From: an uncultured Bacteroidales bacterium
GTDB lineage: Bacteria > Bacteroidota > Bacteroidia > Bacteroidales > Bacteroidaceae
NCBI GenBank assembly: GCA_902798615.1
Contig: CADBXL010000008.1
Location: 62,001-126,000, forward strand
Direction: 5' to 3'
Length of the DNA: 64,000 nucleotides
Positions 1-7,858 of the stretch are shown one piece after another (the first letter of the stretch is position 1; the number at the start of each line of letters is the position of its first letter). The notes beneath the pieces are model-generated. The model ran no database searches, was not told the DNA's origin, and was given only the letters and a program-made list of their open reading frames with translations. Made by a program: the position numbers and the translations under genes.

Positions 1-281
1 TCACATTATACCCTATCGCTGGTGCCGTTCTCTGCTATGCAAACCTCAAGGACCACCACGAATGTCCACACCATCATCCACTTCCACATCATGACGACAA
101 ACACTATTACGATGGACATCTCAACTTTGGCATAAACGCCGGCTGCGGTCTTAAGTACGACATTAATTCTAAAATCGCAGGATTTGTTGAGACAAAATAT
201 CAGTGGATAAACAATGATGATGACTATTGTTATGACTATAATGATGCCTACCTTTCTCTCGGTATCAAAATTGCAATCTAA
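1..281 (+). CDS. C-terminal fragment of an outer-membrane beta-barrel protein
   Basis: The reading frame is open from the window edge to TAA at 279-281, so only the last 92 or so residues are present. It shows alternating hydrophobic/aromatic strands (for example HLNFGINAGCGLKYDI and AGFVETKYQWI) and ends in AYLSLGIKIAI, the pattern of the last strands of a small OmpX/OmpW-like barrel. A loop near the start of the fragment is His- and Asp-rich (clusters HHECPHHHP and HHDDKHYYD), which could bind metal at the cell surface; that is inference. A hairpin terminator follows within 45 bases. The family is assigned from pattern only. Confidence 0.6.
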   Translation, partial: TLYPIAGAVLCYANLKDHHECPHHHPLPHHDDKHYYDGHLNFGINAGCGLKYDINSKIAGFVETKYQWINNDDDYCYDYNDAYLSLGIKIAI

Positions 282-322
282 TTTAGAGATTTGATTAATT
301 CTAATTTAGAAATATAATCAAT

Positions 323-352
323 AAGGAGTACAGTTTTTTTCCTGTGCTCCTT
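323..352 (+). terminator. Rho-independent terminator after the outer-membrane protein gene
   Basis: AAGGAGTACAG pairs with CTGTGCTCCTT across a T-rich loop, followed by ATTTCTGTT. It sits 42 bases after the stop of the barrel gene. Confidence 0.7.
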
Positions 353-366
353 ATTTCTGTTATAGC

Positions 367-487
367 TGATCCTCCTAACCTAACTCGGTGAATCTCCGTT
401 CTTAAATAGGTCCTTCACCGACTTTGCACCGACTTTGGTACGGAGGAAGAACGAAGGATCATAGGAGGAAAGACGGAAGCAAAGCAA
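367..487. repeat. 11-bp-period palindromic array (locus A)
   Basis: Consecutive 11-base blocks can be read as tgatcctccta, acctaactcgg, tgaatctccgt, then ..tccttcaccga, ctttgcaccga, ctttggtacgg, aggaagaacga, aggatcatagg, aggaaagacgg. The left half is pyrimidine-rich and the right half purine-rich, so the whole folds as an imperfect hairpin. Bases 416-443 are the exact reverse complement of 38140-38167 in locus H. It lies between the barrel-gene terminator and the clpS promoter. No coding potential is seen. Confidence 0.75.
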
Positions 488-635
488 TGATGATTTAACG
501 GATTAAATTTATCAAGAACATTGAGAATCAGGCAGAAAAACGTACAAAAAGTCAATTTTCACTTACATTTTATTACTATTTCACAAATATATAAGAAAAA
601 TCGTAAAAAAACTTTTTTTTTCCGATTAATTTATA

Positions 636-643
636 TATTTTTG
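636..643 (+). promoter_or_regulatory. -7 element of the clpS-clpA promoter
   Basis: TATTTTTG matches the Bacteroidetes -7 consensus TAnnTTTG, inside TATATTTTTGC. A T-run occupies the -33 position. Transcription would begin near 650, giving a leader of about 105 bases with a small hairpin (CCGCC/GGCGG) near 707-732. No other gene lies between this site and clpS. Confidence 0.6.
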
Positions 644-755
644 CATTCGGCAAGTAAAAGAATGTGCGAAGGTAAACTTTGCATACAGAAAGAACTAAAG
701 CCTATATCCACCGCCTTCACCCTTTTGGGCGGAATCAGATGATTCGAAAATAAAC

Positions 756-1064
756 ATGAGTACACAGACAAGAACAATCCGTAGTAAACATACACAGTTC
801 AAGCTAAAGGAACCGCCCATGTATAATGTCATCATGCATAATGATGACGTTACAACTATGGATTTTGTCGTTTACGTTCTTGTAAAAATTTTCAGAAAAA
901 GCGAGGAAGATGCAGAAACACTAATGCTCAAGGTTCATAATGAAGGAAGCGCAGTCGTCGGCACTTATTCCCAAGATATAGCCCAAAGCAAGGCAAACTA
1001 CACCATGAATCTCGCTAAGGCAAACAATTATCCATTAAAACTTACAATCGAAGAAACAAGATGA
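756..1064 (+). CDS. clpS: ATP-dependent Clp protease adaptor ClpS
   Basis: A 102-residue protein of the ClpS family, the N-degron adaptor that hands substrates to ClpA/ClpP in the cytosol. The core motif MYNVIMHNDDVTTMDFVV (residues about 22-39) is the family hallmark: the Asn-Asp-Asp substrate-pocket segment. The later HNEGSAVVGTYSQDIAQSKA matches the usual second half. A basic N-terminal tail (residues 1-17) corresponds to the flexible extension that engages the ClpA pore. The gene overlaps clpA by four bases (ATGA), so translation is probably coupled. Length is normal for the family. Confidence 0.95.
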   Translation: MSTQTRTIRSKHTQFKLKEPPMYNVIMHNDDVTTMDFVVYVLVKIFRKSEEDAETLMLKVHNEGSAVVGTYSQDIAQSKANYTMNLAKANNYPLKLTIEETR

Positions 1065-3559
1065 TACATCCTATATACGACATAGAAACCAACTATTTCA
1101 CCGAAAGCCTAAATCGTGCACTCCAAGTTGCTCTAGATGATGCTACTAAGTTCCGCTCAGAATTCATTACTCCTGAGCATCTTCTGTATGCCATTTCTTA
1201 CCAGGCGGCATTTATGTCGTTCTGTGAGACAGCAGATGTTGATATCGATGAAATGCACAATGAGCTATTCGGCTACATAATAAGTATTGATGCAGTTCCC
1301 GATGATGAGGAATACATACCTATGCTGTCAACTAATCTCAACGAGATTATTCAGCGTATGCAGCATTTCGCCATATCTAAGACTAAAGAACACATCAAGG
1401 ATCTCGGTCAAACGGAAATAACCACAGACTCATTGCATCATGCTACCATCCTCGAAGTGATGTTTATGCTTAAAGACCTTAAGCATAGCATGGCACAGTA
1501 TATTCTGAACAAATACATCACCTTCAAGAAAGACTGGTTTAAGAATATAAACCTCTTCTATAGTCAATATGAGGAAACAACAGAAACTGAAGACATTATA
1601 GACGAGGCAGAAGACGACATAGCGGAAGCAAATAAGCCACAAGTTCATGCCGAGGCCTATATCAATGGCAAGAAGGTAGATCTCTCTGGTACCGCATTAT
1701 ACGATAAACTCATGGCAAGTGCCAACCGTTTGCTCGGTTCATTACAGTCGATGGAAATCCATAAGCAGGATGCCACCCAGAGCCAACCTCAGCAGAAGAA
1801 AGAGCCTTGGGAGCAGTATCTCACCTGCATAAGCGAGGAATATGTAAACAGAAATCCTCTTATCGGACGACAGAAAGAACTTGAGCATACCATCCGCATA
1901 CTTTGCCGTAAGGATAAGAACAACCCTATCTTCATAGGTGAACCAGGAGTTGGCAAAACCGCTCTCATATATGGTCTTGCAAAGATGATTGCAGAAGGCA
2001 ATGTGCCAGAATCCATATCCGACAAGGTGATATATGGCATGGATATGGCTTCACTTGTTGCCGGAGCAAGCTATCATGGGGAATTCGAGAGGCGTGTCAA
2101 GGAAGTTCTCGACGGAGCAAAGGCAAAAGGAAATGCCATTCTCTATATAGACGAGATTCATACCATCTGCGATACAGGTGGCGGCAATAGCTCTATGAAT
2201 GCAGCAGAAATGCTGAAACCTTATCTTGAGGACGGCAGCATACGATTCATCGGCTCTACAACATATCAGGACTATAACAAGTCGTTTGCCAAGCACAAGG
2301 CAATAGCACGACGATTCGGACAGATTGATATAAAGGAGCCTTCTGTAGATGAGACTATTCAGATTGTCTCTGCCCTACTCCCTATCTACGAGAAGCACCA
2401 CGGTGTGAAGTATGATGAGGAGGCTGTGAAATATGCAGTTGAGCAGAGCGATGCCCGTATCTGCGACCGTTTCCTTCCCGACAAGGCTATTGACATAATC
2501 GATGAGGCTGGCGCTTATCTGCAACAGAATCCGCTCCTTAACAAGAACGGAGAGCCTAAAGCTGCACGTTATCAGAAGGTTAGCAAGGATATAATAAAGA
2601 AAATCCTCATAGAGGTTTGTCGTATTGACGCTAACGCACTTGCAAGCGAGAATAACGATGCTCTGAAGGATCTCGACAAGCGCATAAGCAGCAATATCTA
2701 TGGTCAGGATGAGGCTATCAAGAAAGTGGTACGTGCCGTTATGATGTCAAAAGCCGGACTTATGGAGCCTGACAAACCTATCGCCTCTCTACTCTTCGTG
2801 GGTCCTACTGGCGTAGGCAAGACTGAGGTGTGCAAGGTATTGGCACGTGAGCTTGGTGTAGAACTCATACGCTTTGACATGAGTGAATATACAGAGAAAC
2901 ATACTATCTCTAAGCTCATTGGCTCTCCTGCGGGATATGTAGGTTATGAAGAAGGCGGTTTGTTGACAGATGCAATCCGCAAGACGCCTAATTGTGTCCT
3001 ACTCCTTGACGAGATAGAGAAGGCACACACAGATATTTACAACATTTTGCTTCAAGTAATGGATTATGCCCGACTTACCGACAACAAAGGCAACAAGGCA
3101 GACTTCCGTAACGTGATTCTTATCATGACATCAAATGCCGGAGCACAGTTTGCAGGACAGGCAGGCATCGGTTTCGGTGGTGGTCTTAGCAAGGGACAGG
3201 CAATGCTCCAGACGGTAAAGAAAACCTTCAAGCCTGAGTTCCTAAACCGTCTGTCTGGTACTGTAGTATTCAATGAGATGGACAAGACTATGGCAACTCT
3301 CATCCTTGACAAGAAACTCCGTCAGCTATCACAGCGTCTTGCAGCCAAGAACGTGACGATGACACTTGCTCCACAGGCACACGAATTCCTTCTTACCAAA
3401 GGATTCACCAAGCAATATGGAGCACGAGAGATGGACAGAGTCATTCAGCAATATCTCACACCTATACTTATGGAAGAGATACTCTTCGGCAAGTTGAAGA
3501 AAGGCGGAGAAGCAAAGATTGTTGTTGAAAACGATAATCAATTGAAAATTGAGAATTAA
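1061..3559 (+). CDS. clpA: ATP-dependent Clp protease ATP-binding subunit ClpA
   Basis: An 832-residue AAA+ unfoldase. The N domain covers about residues 1-145. The first AAA module has Walker A GEPGVGKT near residue 293 and the Walker B/sensor segment ILYIDEIHT; the second has GPTGVGKT near 581 and VLLLDEIEKAH. The tripeptide IGF in AGIGFGGG near residue 702 is the ClpP-docking loop, so the product should form the ClpAP protease rather than act alone like ClpB; the long ClpB middle coiled coil is also absent. It is co-transcribed with clpS. The last codons (reading QLKIEN) lie in an AATTGAAAATTGAGAATT repeat that is common between genes in this group, so the C-terminal tail may have been rewritten by that repeat. 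Confidence 0.96.
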   Translation: MIHPIYDIETNYFTESLNRALQVALDDATKFRSEFITPEHLLYAISYQAAFMSFCETADVDIDEMHNELFGYIISIDAVPDDEEYIPMLSTNLNEIIQRMQHFAISKTKEHIKDLGQTEITTDSLHHATILEVMFMLKDLKHSMAQYILNKYITFKKDWFKNINLFYSQYEETTETEDIIDEAEDDIAEANKPQVHAEAYINGKKVDLSGTALYDKLMASANRLLGSLQSMEIHKQDATQSQPQQKKEPWEQYLTCISEEYVNRNPLIGRQKELEHTIRILCRKDKNNPIFIGEPGVGKTALIYGLAKMIAEGNVPESISDKVIYGMDMASLVAGASYHGEFERRVKEVLDGAKAKGNAILYIDEIHTICDTGGGNSSMNAAEMLKPYLEDGSIRFIGSTTYQDYNKSFAKHKAIARRFGQIDIKEPSVDETIQIVSALLPIYEKHHGVKYDEEAVKYAVEQSDARICDRFLPDKAIDIIDEAGAYLQQNPLLNKNGEPKAARYQKVSKDIIKKILIEVCRIDANALASENNDALKDLDKRISSNIYGQDEAIKKVVRAVMMSKAGLMEPDKPIASLLFVGPTGVGKTEVCKVLARELGVELIRFDMSEYTEKHTISKLIGSPAGYVGYEEGGLLTDAIRKTPNCVLLLDEIEKAHTDIYNILLQVMDYARLTDNKGNKADFRNVILIMTSNAGAQFAGQAGIGFGGGLSKGQAMLQTVKKTFKPEFLNRLSGTVVFNEMDKTMATLILDKKLRQLSQRLAAKNVTMTLAPQAHEFLLTKGFTKQYGAREMDRVIQQYLTPILMEEILFGKLKKGGEAKIVVENDNQLKIEN

Positions 3560-3572
3560 ATCTACAAACAGA

Positions 3573-3604
3573 AGAGGCCTGCACATCGTGCAAGTCTCTT
3601 TTTG
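3573..3604 (+). terminator. Rho-independent terminator after clpA
   Basis: AGAGGCCTGCAC pairs with GTGCAAGTCTCT around ATC, followed by TTTT. It starts 14 bases after the clpA stop codon. Confidence 0.8.
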
Positions 3605-3658
3605 GTATATAACGGCTTAGTACTCAGAAATAAGAAATAAACATGTATATATTTCTAT

Positions 3659-3706
3659 AAATTTCGTGCTAATATTTGGAGAAATCAGATATTTTAATTA
3701 TTTTTG
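3659..3706 (+). promoter_or_regulatory. Promoter with extended upstream motif, for the structured leader at 3712-4106
   Basis: TTTG at 3675-3678 and TATTTTTG at 3699-3706, with 20 bases between, fit the Bacteroidetes promoter form. The upstream bases AAATTTCGTGCTAATATTT recur with one mismatch at 7583-7601, upstream of another promoter-like site. The start of transcription is expected near 3712. Confidence 0.65.
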
Positions 3707-3780
3707 CACACAAGAAAGTATTAAACACTATATATTAACCACTTAAACATTATATAACAAGAAACAGAAAGTACATTTTA

Positions 3781-4092
3781 GAATGAACTCAGACGAGCGG
3801 TATCGCTTTCCCCATGCTGATGATAGTCTCAGACATTCTCAGCAAATAGTTAAACACTTATTTATTAACTTGGGTGAGCAACTACCGATTCTCTCGAAAT
3901 AAAATATAACATAGAGCTTTTAGCTCTTGTTCTCTCCTTAAGAAATCGCCAATTTCACACGCGAGAACAAGTATGCGAAAAGTTCCATGTCCGTTTAGGA
4001 CGTGGACTTTTACCGTATCTTGTCTGCGTGGATGGTGTTTGGCGATACCTTTAAGGAGGACGAGGATTTCGGAAGGTCTGCGCCCTTTTTTC
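3781..4092 (+). ncRNA. Structured leader RNA or small RNA, 6S-like rod with terminator-like end
   Basis: Two structured parts are visible. First, 3781-3839: GAATG/CATTC and AGAC/GTCT close over the small hairpin AGCGGTATCGCT. Second, 3914-4092: hairpin GAGCTTTTAGCTC, then a long rod in which CTCCTTAA (3934-3941) pairs with TTAAGGAG (4051-4058), ATCGCCA with TGGCGAT, CACGCGAGAACAAG with CTTGTCTGCGTG, and the tip AAAAGTTCCATGTCC with GGACGTGGACTTTT. The sequence ends GCGCCCTTTTTT just before the start of the BspA-like gene. A 180-nt rod is the shape of 6S RNA, but I do not recognise its conserved bases, so a cis-acting leader is equally possible. Confidence 0.5.
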
Positions 4093-4106
4093 ATTTATTT
4101 CATACT

Positions 4107-5006
4107 ATGAAAAAGATCTTAACACTTATTCTATTCTTCTTGATTGCCTTTAATGCAATTCATGCGAACATAACTTATAATCTTTCTGATGATGGTACAT
4201 TAACCATATCGGGAACGGATATGCCAAACTACTCTTATAGCGAAGTTCCTTGGTATTCTCAAAAAGATAAAATAAAGAAAATAATAATAAAAAATGGAGT
4301 GACAAATATTGGAGGTTATGCTTTCGAGTATTGTTCAGGTCTTACCTCCATCACTATCCCTAATTCTGTGATGAGTATTGGAGAGTATGCTTTTGATAAT
4401 TGCTCAGGTCTTACCTCTGTCAACATCCCTAATTCTGTGATGAGTATCGGGAAGGGGGCTTTCTGTAGTTGCTACGGTTTAATATCTGTCATCATCCCAA
4501 ATTCTGTAACAAGCATTGGAGAAGGAGTATTCCATTCTTGCAAGAATCTCACCTCCGTCACAATACCCAATTCTGTGACGAGTATTAAAGAAGAGACTTT
4601 TGAAGGGTGCTCAGGTCTTAAATCTGTTATTATTCCCAATTCGGTGACAAGTATTGAAAATGAAGTTTTCAAAAGCTGCTCTAGTCTTAAATCGATCACT
4701 TGTGAAGCGAATACCCCTCCGAGTTTTTTATTGGAGAATGAAAGTCAAGTGTTTTATAATGTGGATCGATCCATTCCTGTCTATGTTCCTGCCAATAGTG
4801 TTGATCAATATAAGGCGGCAGACGAATGGAAAGAATTCACCAACATACAGGCTATTCCTGATGTAAATACCCTGATTGACGAGAAATCATTTAATGCAAA
4901 TCCGTCGTCAGGTTTAGTCTACGACTTAAATGGTAAGGTGATTAATGATAACACGCCTAAGTTTGGTATCTATATCAGGAACGGAAAGAAAGTGGTGATA
5001 AAGTAA
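4107..5006 (+). CDS. BspA-like secreted leucine-rich repeat protein (LRR_5)
   Basis: I start the protein at ATG 4107 (299 residues) because MKKILTLILFFLIAFNAIHA is a clear signal peptide and the 35 in-frame codons before it lie in the structured RNA. The body holds about six 23-residue repeats of the form ITIPNSVTSIGEGAFxxCSGL (residues about 60-195), the BspA/Treponema LRR_5 type used for adhesion at the surface. The DNA of these units is near-identical at 69-bp spacing. The protein ends with a YDLNGK...GIYIRNGKKVVIK tail shared with four other secreted proteins here, which I read as a sorting or anchoring domain. It may be controlled by the structured leader. Confidence 0.85.
   Translation: MKKILTLILFFLIAFNAIHANITYNLSDDGTLTISGTDMPNYSYSEVPWYSQKDKIKKIIIKNGVTNIGGYAFEYCSGLTSITIPNSVMSIGEYAFDNCSGLTSVNIPNSVMSIGKGAFCSCYGLISVIIPNSVTSIGEGVFHSCKNLTSVTIPNSVTSIKEETFEGCSGLKSVIIPNSVTSIENEVFKSCSSLKSITCEANTPPSFLLENESQVFYNVDRSIPVYVPANSVDQYKAADEWKEFTNIQAIPDVNTLIDEKSFNANPSSGLVYDLNGKVINDNTPKFGIYIRNGKKVVIK
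4322..4690 (+). repeat. 69-bp tandem repeats inside the BspA-like gene
   Basis: Units of 69 bases each carry a variant of ATCCCTAATTCTGTGATGAG and encode one 23-residue LRR. Neighbouring units differ at few positions, so unit number could change by recombination or slippage. Confidence 0.75.
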
Positions 5007-5014
5007 TCTGTTTC

Positions 5015-5236
5015 TGTGAGCGAAGAACCTCGAAGAGGTGACATCTAAAAGGGTAGTGCGTGAGCGCTACCATTATATGGGGTGTGATTAAAGAGCGCTG
5101 TAGGTGCGATACCTGAAGACTTTAGGTGTCGGTCCTACAGACCTCAAAAAATCAACGACATTCAATATAACAGCCCTTGCGGACTGCCCTTTTATGTGTC
5201 GGGCTTACAGCCCTTTACTCGCTCACACACGTTTAT
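5015..5236. repeat. Chain of short palindromes
   Basis: Successive small inverted repeats: ACCTCGAAGAGGT, TAGTGCGTGAGCGCTA, CTGTAGG...CCTACAG, and GGGC...GCCC pairs such as GGGCTTACAGCCC. This resembles dispersed intergenic repeats of Prevotella and Bacteroides. The stretch directly follows the BspA-like gene and could end its transcript. Confidence 0.55.
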
Positions 5237-5674
5237 TTACAATCCCCAATAGTCAGAATTTTTTTCGCTAAAGTTCAACAAGCTAAAACAAGTTGTGCTT
5301 TGCGAAAAATTATTGTCAGTTCAGTCTCAGAGATGTGTTTATCTTGAAAAAAAATTCAAAGAGTTTGAAGAGGGGGGTGCACTTTTCGTATTTTAACGCA
5401 TTTTCCTTCTGATTATCAATGCGTTAGGCAGAGTGCACCTCCCCCTCAAAACAAATTATGCTTCTTAGGGGGAGGTGCACTCGTTATTTTCTATTGATTA
5501 TCAATGTTTTATACATAAAAAGGGGTAAAAGTGTACCCCCCTCTACAAAAACTTTCGCAAAAAAAATGCACTTGTAATCCAAACATCGCAAAATCTGCCT
5601 TCGCATTTTTTTAGAATTAAACGCCAAACACGCACAGGTGGATAACAACGCTTTGAAAAAAAAGAATTTTCACA

Positions 5675-6004
5675 CAACTCGTCAACTCGTCACCCTCAAC
5701 GCTGCAAGTTATTGTGACTCTTTGGGTTACAGCGGTGATTCATTTCAAAACACTCGTCACCCGCTCATCACTCAAATCTTTGTATCTTGCTGAGAATGTG
5801 AAATTTACAAGGTTAATTCACTCGTCACCCACTCGTCACCTTTTTAGGGTGACGAGTGAATTATCTATGTAACTTATTCTATATCAGAAAGATATACCAC
5901 CTATGGGTGATGAGTGGGTGACGAGTGAAACGAAATGAATCACCGCCGTAACTCTTTGACATATAAAACCTTACAACGCTATGGGTAACGAGTTGCAGAG
6001 TTCT
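5675..6004. repeat. Large imperfect palindrome with CACTCGTCACC units
   Basis: The left arm (5675-5775) and right arm (about 5905-6004) are inverted copies: both carry GGTGATTCATTTC or its complement, the CACTCGTCACC/GGTGACGAGTG unit and an AACTCGT end. An inner hairpin, TTCACTCGTCACCC against GGGTGACGAGTGAA, lies near 5818-5860. Adjacent units are spaced 11 bases apart in several places (CACTCGTCACC then CGCTCATCACT). No reading frame is present. Confidence 0.75.
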
Positions 6005-6050
6005 GTAAAAATTCTTTTTTTTGTTAATTCTACTTTGCCTTTACTACAAA

Positions 6051-6165
6051 TCCCAAGTGATTCCCTTGCAAATCCCATGTAACTCCCATTTTCTTCCCAT
6101 TCTAAGGAACGGATTTACAACGGACTTATAACGGACTTACAACGGACCTGTAACGGACCTATAAC
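6051..6165. repeat. 11-bp-period array (TCCCAT / ACGGACTT units)
   Basis: Reads as consecutive 11-base blocks: tcccaagtgat, tcccttgcaaa, tcccatgtaac, tcccattttct, tcccattctaa, ggaacggattt, acaacggactt, ataacggactt, acaacggacct, gtaacggacct. The phase is unbroken although the unit sequence changes midway. Confidence 0.75.
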
Positions 6166-6231
6166 AATTGGTCTTAATATTCTGCCGGCTGAGATTTCAG
6201 CCCGTTATCTTTTCTGCAGGACACATTGCCA

Positions 6232-6399
6232 AAATGTGGTCAAGATGGTCAAGGTCAAAATGGTCATTTTCATTTTCGGAATGTGTCATTTGCTCACTAT
6301 ATATAAATATTATATATAAATATTAAATATTTATATATAGTGGATGATTTTGACAACTCAGAATCATTTTGACCAAATGACCTAATGACCAAATGACCG
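6232..6399. repeat. Palindrome with GGTCA units and an AT-rich core
   Basis: The left arm has several GGTCAA/GGTCAT copies at 6-9 base spacing, and the right arm has the complement TGACCAAA at an 8-base period. The core CACTATATATAAATATT... ends in the complementary ...AATATTTATATATAGTG. Confidence 0.65.
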
Positions 6400-6499
6400 C
6401 GGGGGGTACAAATAAATTAGCAAAAGCTTGAAACTGTAAGTAACACCCGAAATTTTCAAAAATTATTTCATAATCCTTTTTTCTTAAAGAAGAAATATG

Positions 6500-6507
6500 T
6501 ACCTTTG
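6500..6507 (+). promoter_or_regulatory. -7 element of the GNAT gene
   Basis: TACCTTTG followed by CAAA is an exact TAnnTTTG match. It overlaps an upstream in-frame TTG (6505), which is therefore not a usable start; the ATG at 6532 is. Confidence 0.65.
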
Positions 6508-6531
6508 CAAATCAAAACAATCTTTGAAGAT

Positions 6532-6933
6532 ATGATAACATATAAAGACATACATGAATTCAAGAAAGAAGACCTTGAGTCTTTATTCCTATCGGTTGAA
6601 TGGTCATCAGGACATTATCCAGACAAACTGGTAGTTGCTATGCGTAATTTCCAAACTGTTTATACAGCGTGGGATGGTGATAATCTCGTGGGACTTATCT
6701 GTGCTATGGATGACGGCATAATGACTGCCTATATTCATTATCTGCTCGTTCGTCCGGAGTATCAGGATTCGGGTATCGGACGTCGGTTGGTAGAGATGAT
6801 GAAGGAGCATTATAAAGATTATCTGCGCATCGCCATCATTGCATACAACGAGGAACTGAACTTCTACGGGGCATGCGGATTCAAAAAAGCAGATGATGCA
6901 AGTCCGATGTTCATCACAAGTCTCTGGACTTAA
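6532..6933 (+). CDS. GNAT-family N-acetyltransferase
   Basis: A 133-residue cytosolic protein. The segment YLLVRPEYQDSGIGRRLVEMM (residues about 71-91) is the GNAT motif A: a beta-strand, then the pyrophosphate-binding loop QDSGIG and a helix. The following NEELNFYGACGFKKADD is the usual motif B end (a tyrosine then GF). The substrate is not evident; the size suits an acetyltransferase acting on a small amine or metabolite. I use the ATG at 6532 because the promoter -7 element covers the upstream alternative. It stands alone, with repeats upstream and a convergent gene downstream. Confidence 0.85.
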   Translation: MITYKDIHEFKKEDLESLFLSVEWSSGHYPDKLVVAMRNFQTVYTAWDGDNLVGLICAMDDGIMTAYIHYLLVRPEYQDSGIGRRLVEMMKEHYKDYLRIAIIAYNEELNFYGACGFKKADDASPMFITSLWT

Positions 6934-7029
6934 CACCAAACTTTCTTAATATCAAGTTCTTAACATAGAATTGAGGAAATATGTCTTCTGAAGAAACATT
7001 ACGAAGCCATAGAAGATGAAGTAAACTAC

Positions 7030-7458
7030 TTACTTTTTGATACGGAAAACAACAGGCAATGTGATTCTGCAACGAACAGGTATTTCATCATTCATAGCAG
7101 GAATCCATTTTGGCATATTGGAGACAACTCGCTTTGCCTCCACCTCAAGCAGCGGCCAAATTTTCTTCACAACCTTGAGATCTGAGATTGTACCGTCGGT
7201 CTCAACAATAAAACTACATAGCACCTTACCCTGCTGACCGGCTTTCATGGCAGCCGGAGGATACTTGGTGTTCTTTACAAGATATTCGGTCAGAGCCTTC
7301 TGGCCACCACGGAACGACGGCATAACATCAGCAGTTTCATACACGAATTCTGAATCATCAGAAGAGCTTGTCGTTTCTTCCGATTCCGTGTTCTGAGACT
7401 GTGCGAATGATGTTACTGATATCATTACACAAAATATAATGAAAAAAAGATGCTTCAT
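7030..7458 (-). CDS. Periplasmic TonB C-terminal-domain protein
   Basis: 142 residues. MKHLFFIIFCVMISVTSFAQ is a signal peptide, followed by a Ser/Glu-rich linker and a TonB C-terminal fold (residues about 50-140): VMPSFRGGQKALTEYLVKNTKYPPAA, then GQQGKVLCSFIVETDGTISDLKVVKK and WIPAMNDEIPVRCRITLPVVF. In typical Bacteroidetes TonB this domain contacts TonB-dependent receptors. Here there is no membrane anchor and no long Pro-rich spacer, so it is a soluble or secreted single-domain version whose energising role is doubtful. A CAAAGATA (reverse TATCTTTG) promoter element lies at 7490-7497. Confidence 0.85.
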   Translation of the reverse strand: MKHLFFIIFCVMISVTSFAQSQNTESEETTSSSDDSEFVYETADVMPSFRGGQKALTEYLVKNTKYPPAAMKAGQQGKVLCSFIVETDGTISDLKVVKKIWPLLEVEAKRVVSNMPKWIPAMNDEIPVRCRITLPVVFRIKK

Positions 7459-7582
7459 AGAAATGTTTATTAGATAGAATATTACTTTGCAAAGATACGA
7501 CTATTTATTTATATCGACAACTTTTTATATATTTTTTTTAAGGTCTTCACCAAAATCGGTTCAACGGAAAAATAATTTCAGT

Positions 7583-7629
7583 AAATTTCGTACTAATATT
7601 TTGAAGAAATAAACAACTTTGTATATTTC
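7583..7629 (+). promoter_or_regulatory. Putative promoter sharing an extended motif with 3659-3685
   Basis: AAATTTCGTACTAATATTT matches 3659-3677 with one mismatch. TTTG at 7600-7603 and TATATTTC at 7622-7629 give an 18-base spacing, slightly short and with an imperfect -7. The only + strand coding candidate downstream is the 22-residue ORF at 7790. Confidence 0.45.
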
Positions 7630-7789
7630 TGTACTCAGCAAAACATAAACAATCAGCTATCACAAAGGAAAGGGACTTTTCAAACTCAAAACCTTAACAC
7701 CTTAACGAGTTAGAGGATCTAGTCTTCTCCCTTCGCTCTCCCCTCGATATTTAGATTGAGAATTAGTAAAAAACATAGGAAGAATAACG

Positions 7790-7858
7790 ATGGCACTTGC
7801 CTGTATCAAAGCAATCTTTGACTTATTTGCATTTTTGAAACCAATCAGCGAAAACTAA
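7790..7858 (+). CDS. Candidate small hydrophobic peptide, 22 residues
   Basis: ATG at 7790 is preceded by AGGAAG, a fair ribosome site for this group, and the frame encodes a 22-residue peptide containing ACIKAIFDLFAFLKP. It is mostly hydrophobic with two lysines, consistent with an amphipathic or membrane-inserted helix. A promoter-like site with a motif shared with 3659 lies 160 bases upstream. The stop overlaps the end of the convergent SDR gene by four bases. I recognise no family. A type I toxin-like or regulatory peptide is conceivable, but chance remains likely for so short a frame. Confidence 0.35.
   Translation: MALACIKAIFDLFAFLKPISEN

Larger units (their letters stand above)
5007..6499. 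other. Gene-free block of stacked palindromic repeats
   Basis: About 1.5 kb with no credible reading frame. It contains, in order, a chain of short palindromes (5015-5236), a hairpin also related to one near 31250 (5258-5312), two palindromes ending in GGTGCAC (5369-5447, 5467-5544), a 330-bp palindrome with CACTCGTCACC units (5675-6004), an 11-bp array (6051-6165) and a palindrome with GGTCA units and an AT core (6232-6399). The right end holds the promoter of the GNAT gene. Confidence 0.7.

Noticed and set aside
521..742. 73-codon frame before clpS
   Set aside because: It is rich in Lys, Phe and Ile from AT-rich DNA, spans the clpS promoter, and has no ribosome site or domain.
6505..6531. 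TTG start nine codons upstream for the GNAT gene
   Set aside because: The TTG is inside the -7 promoter element TACCTTTG, so it would not be in the mRNA.
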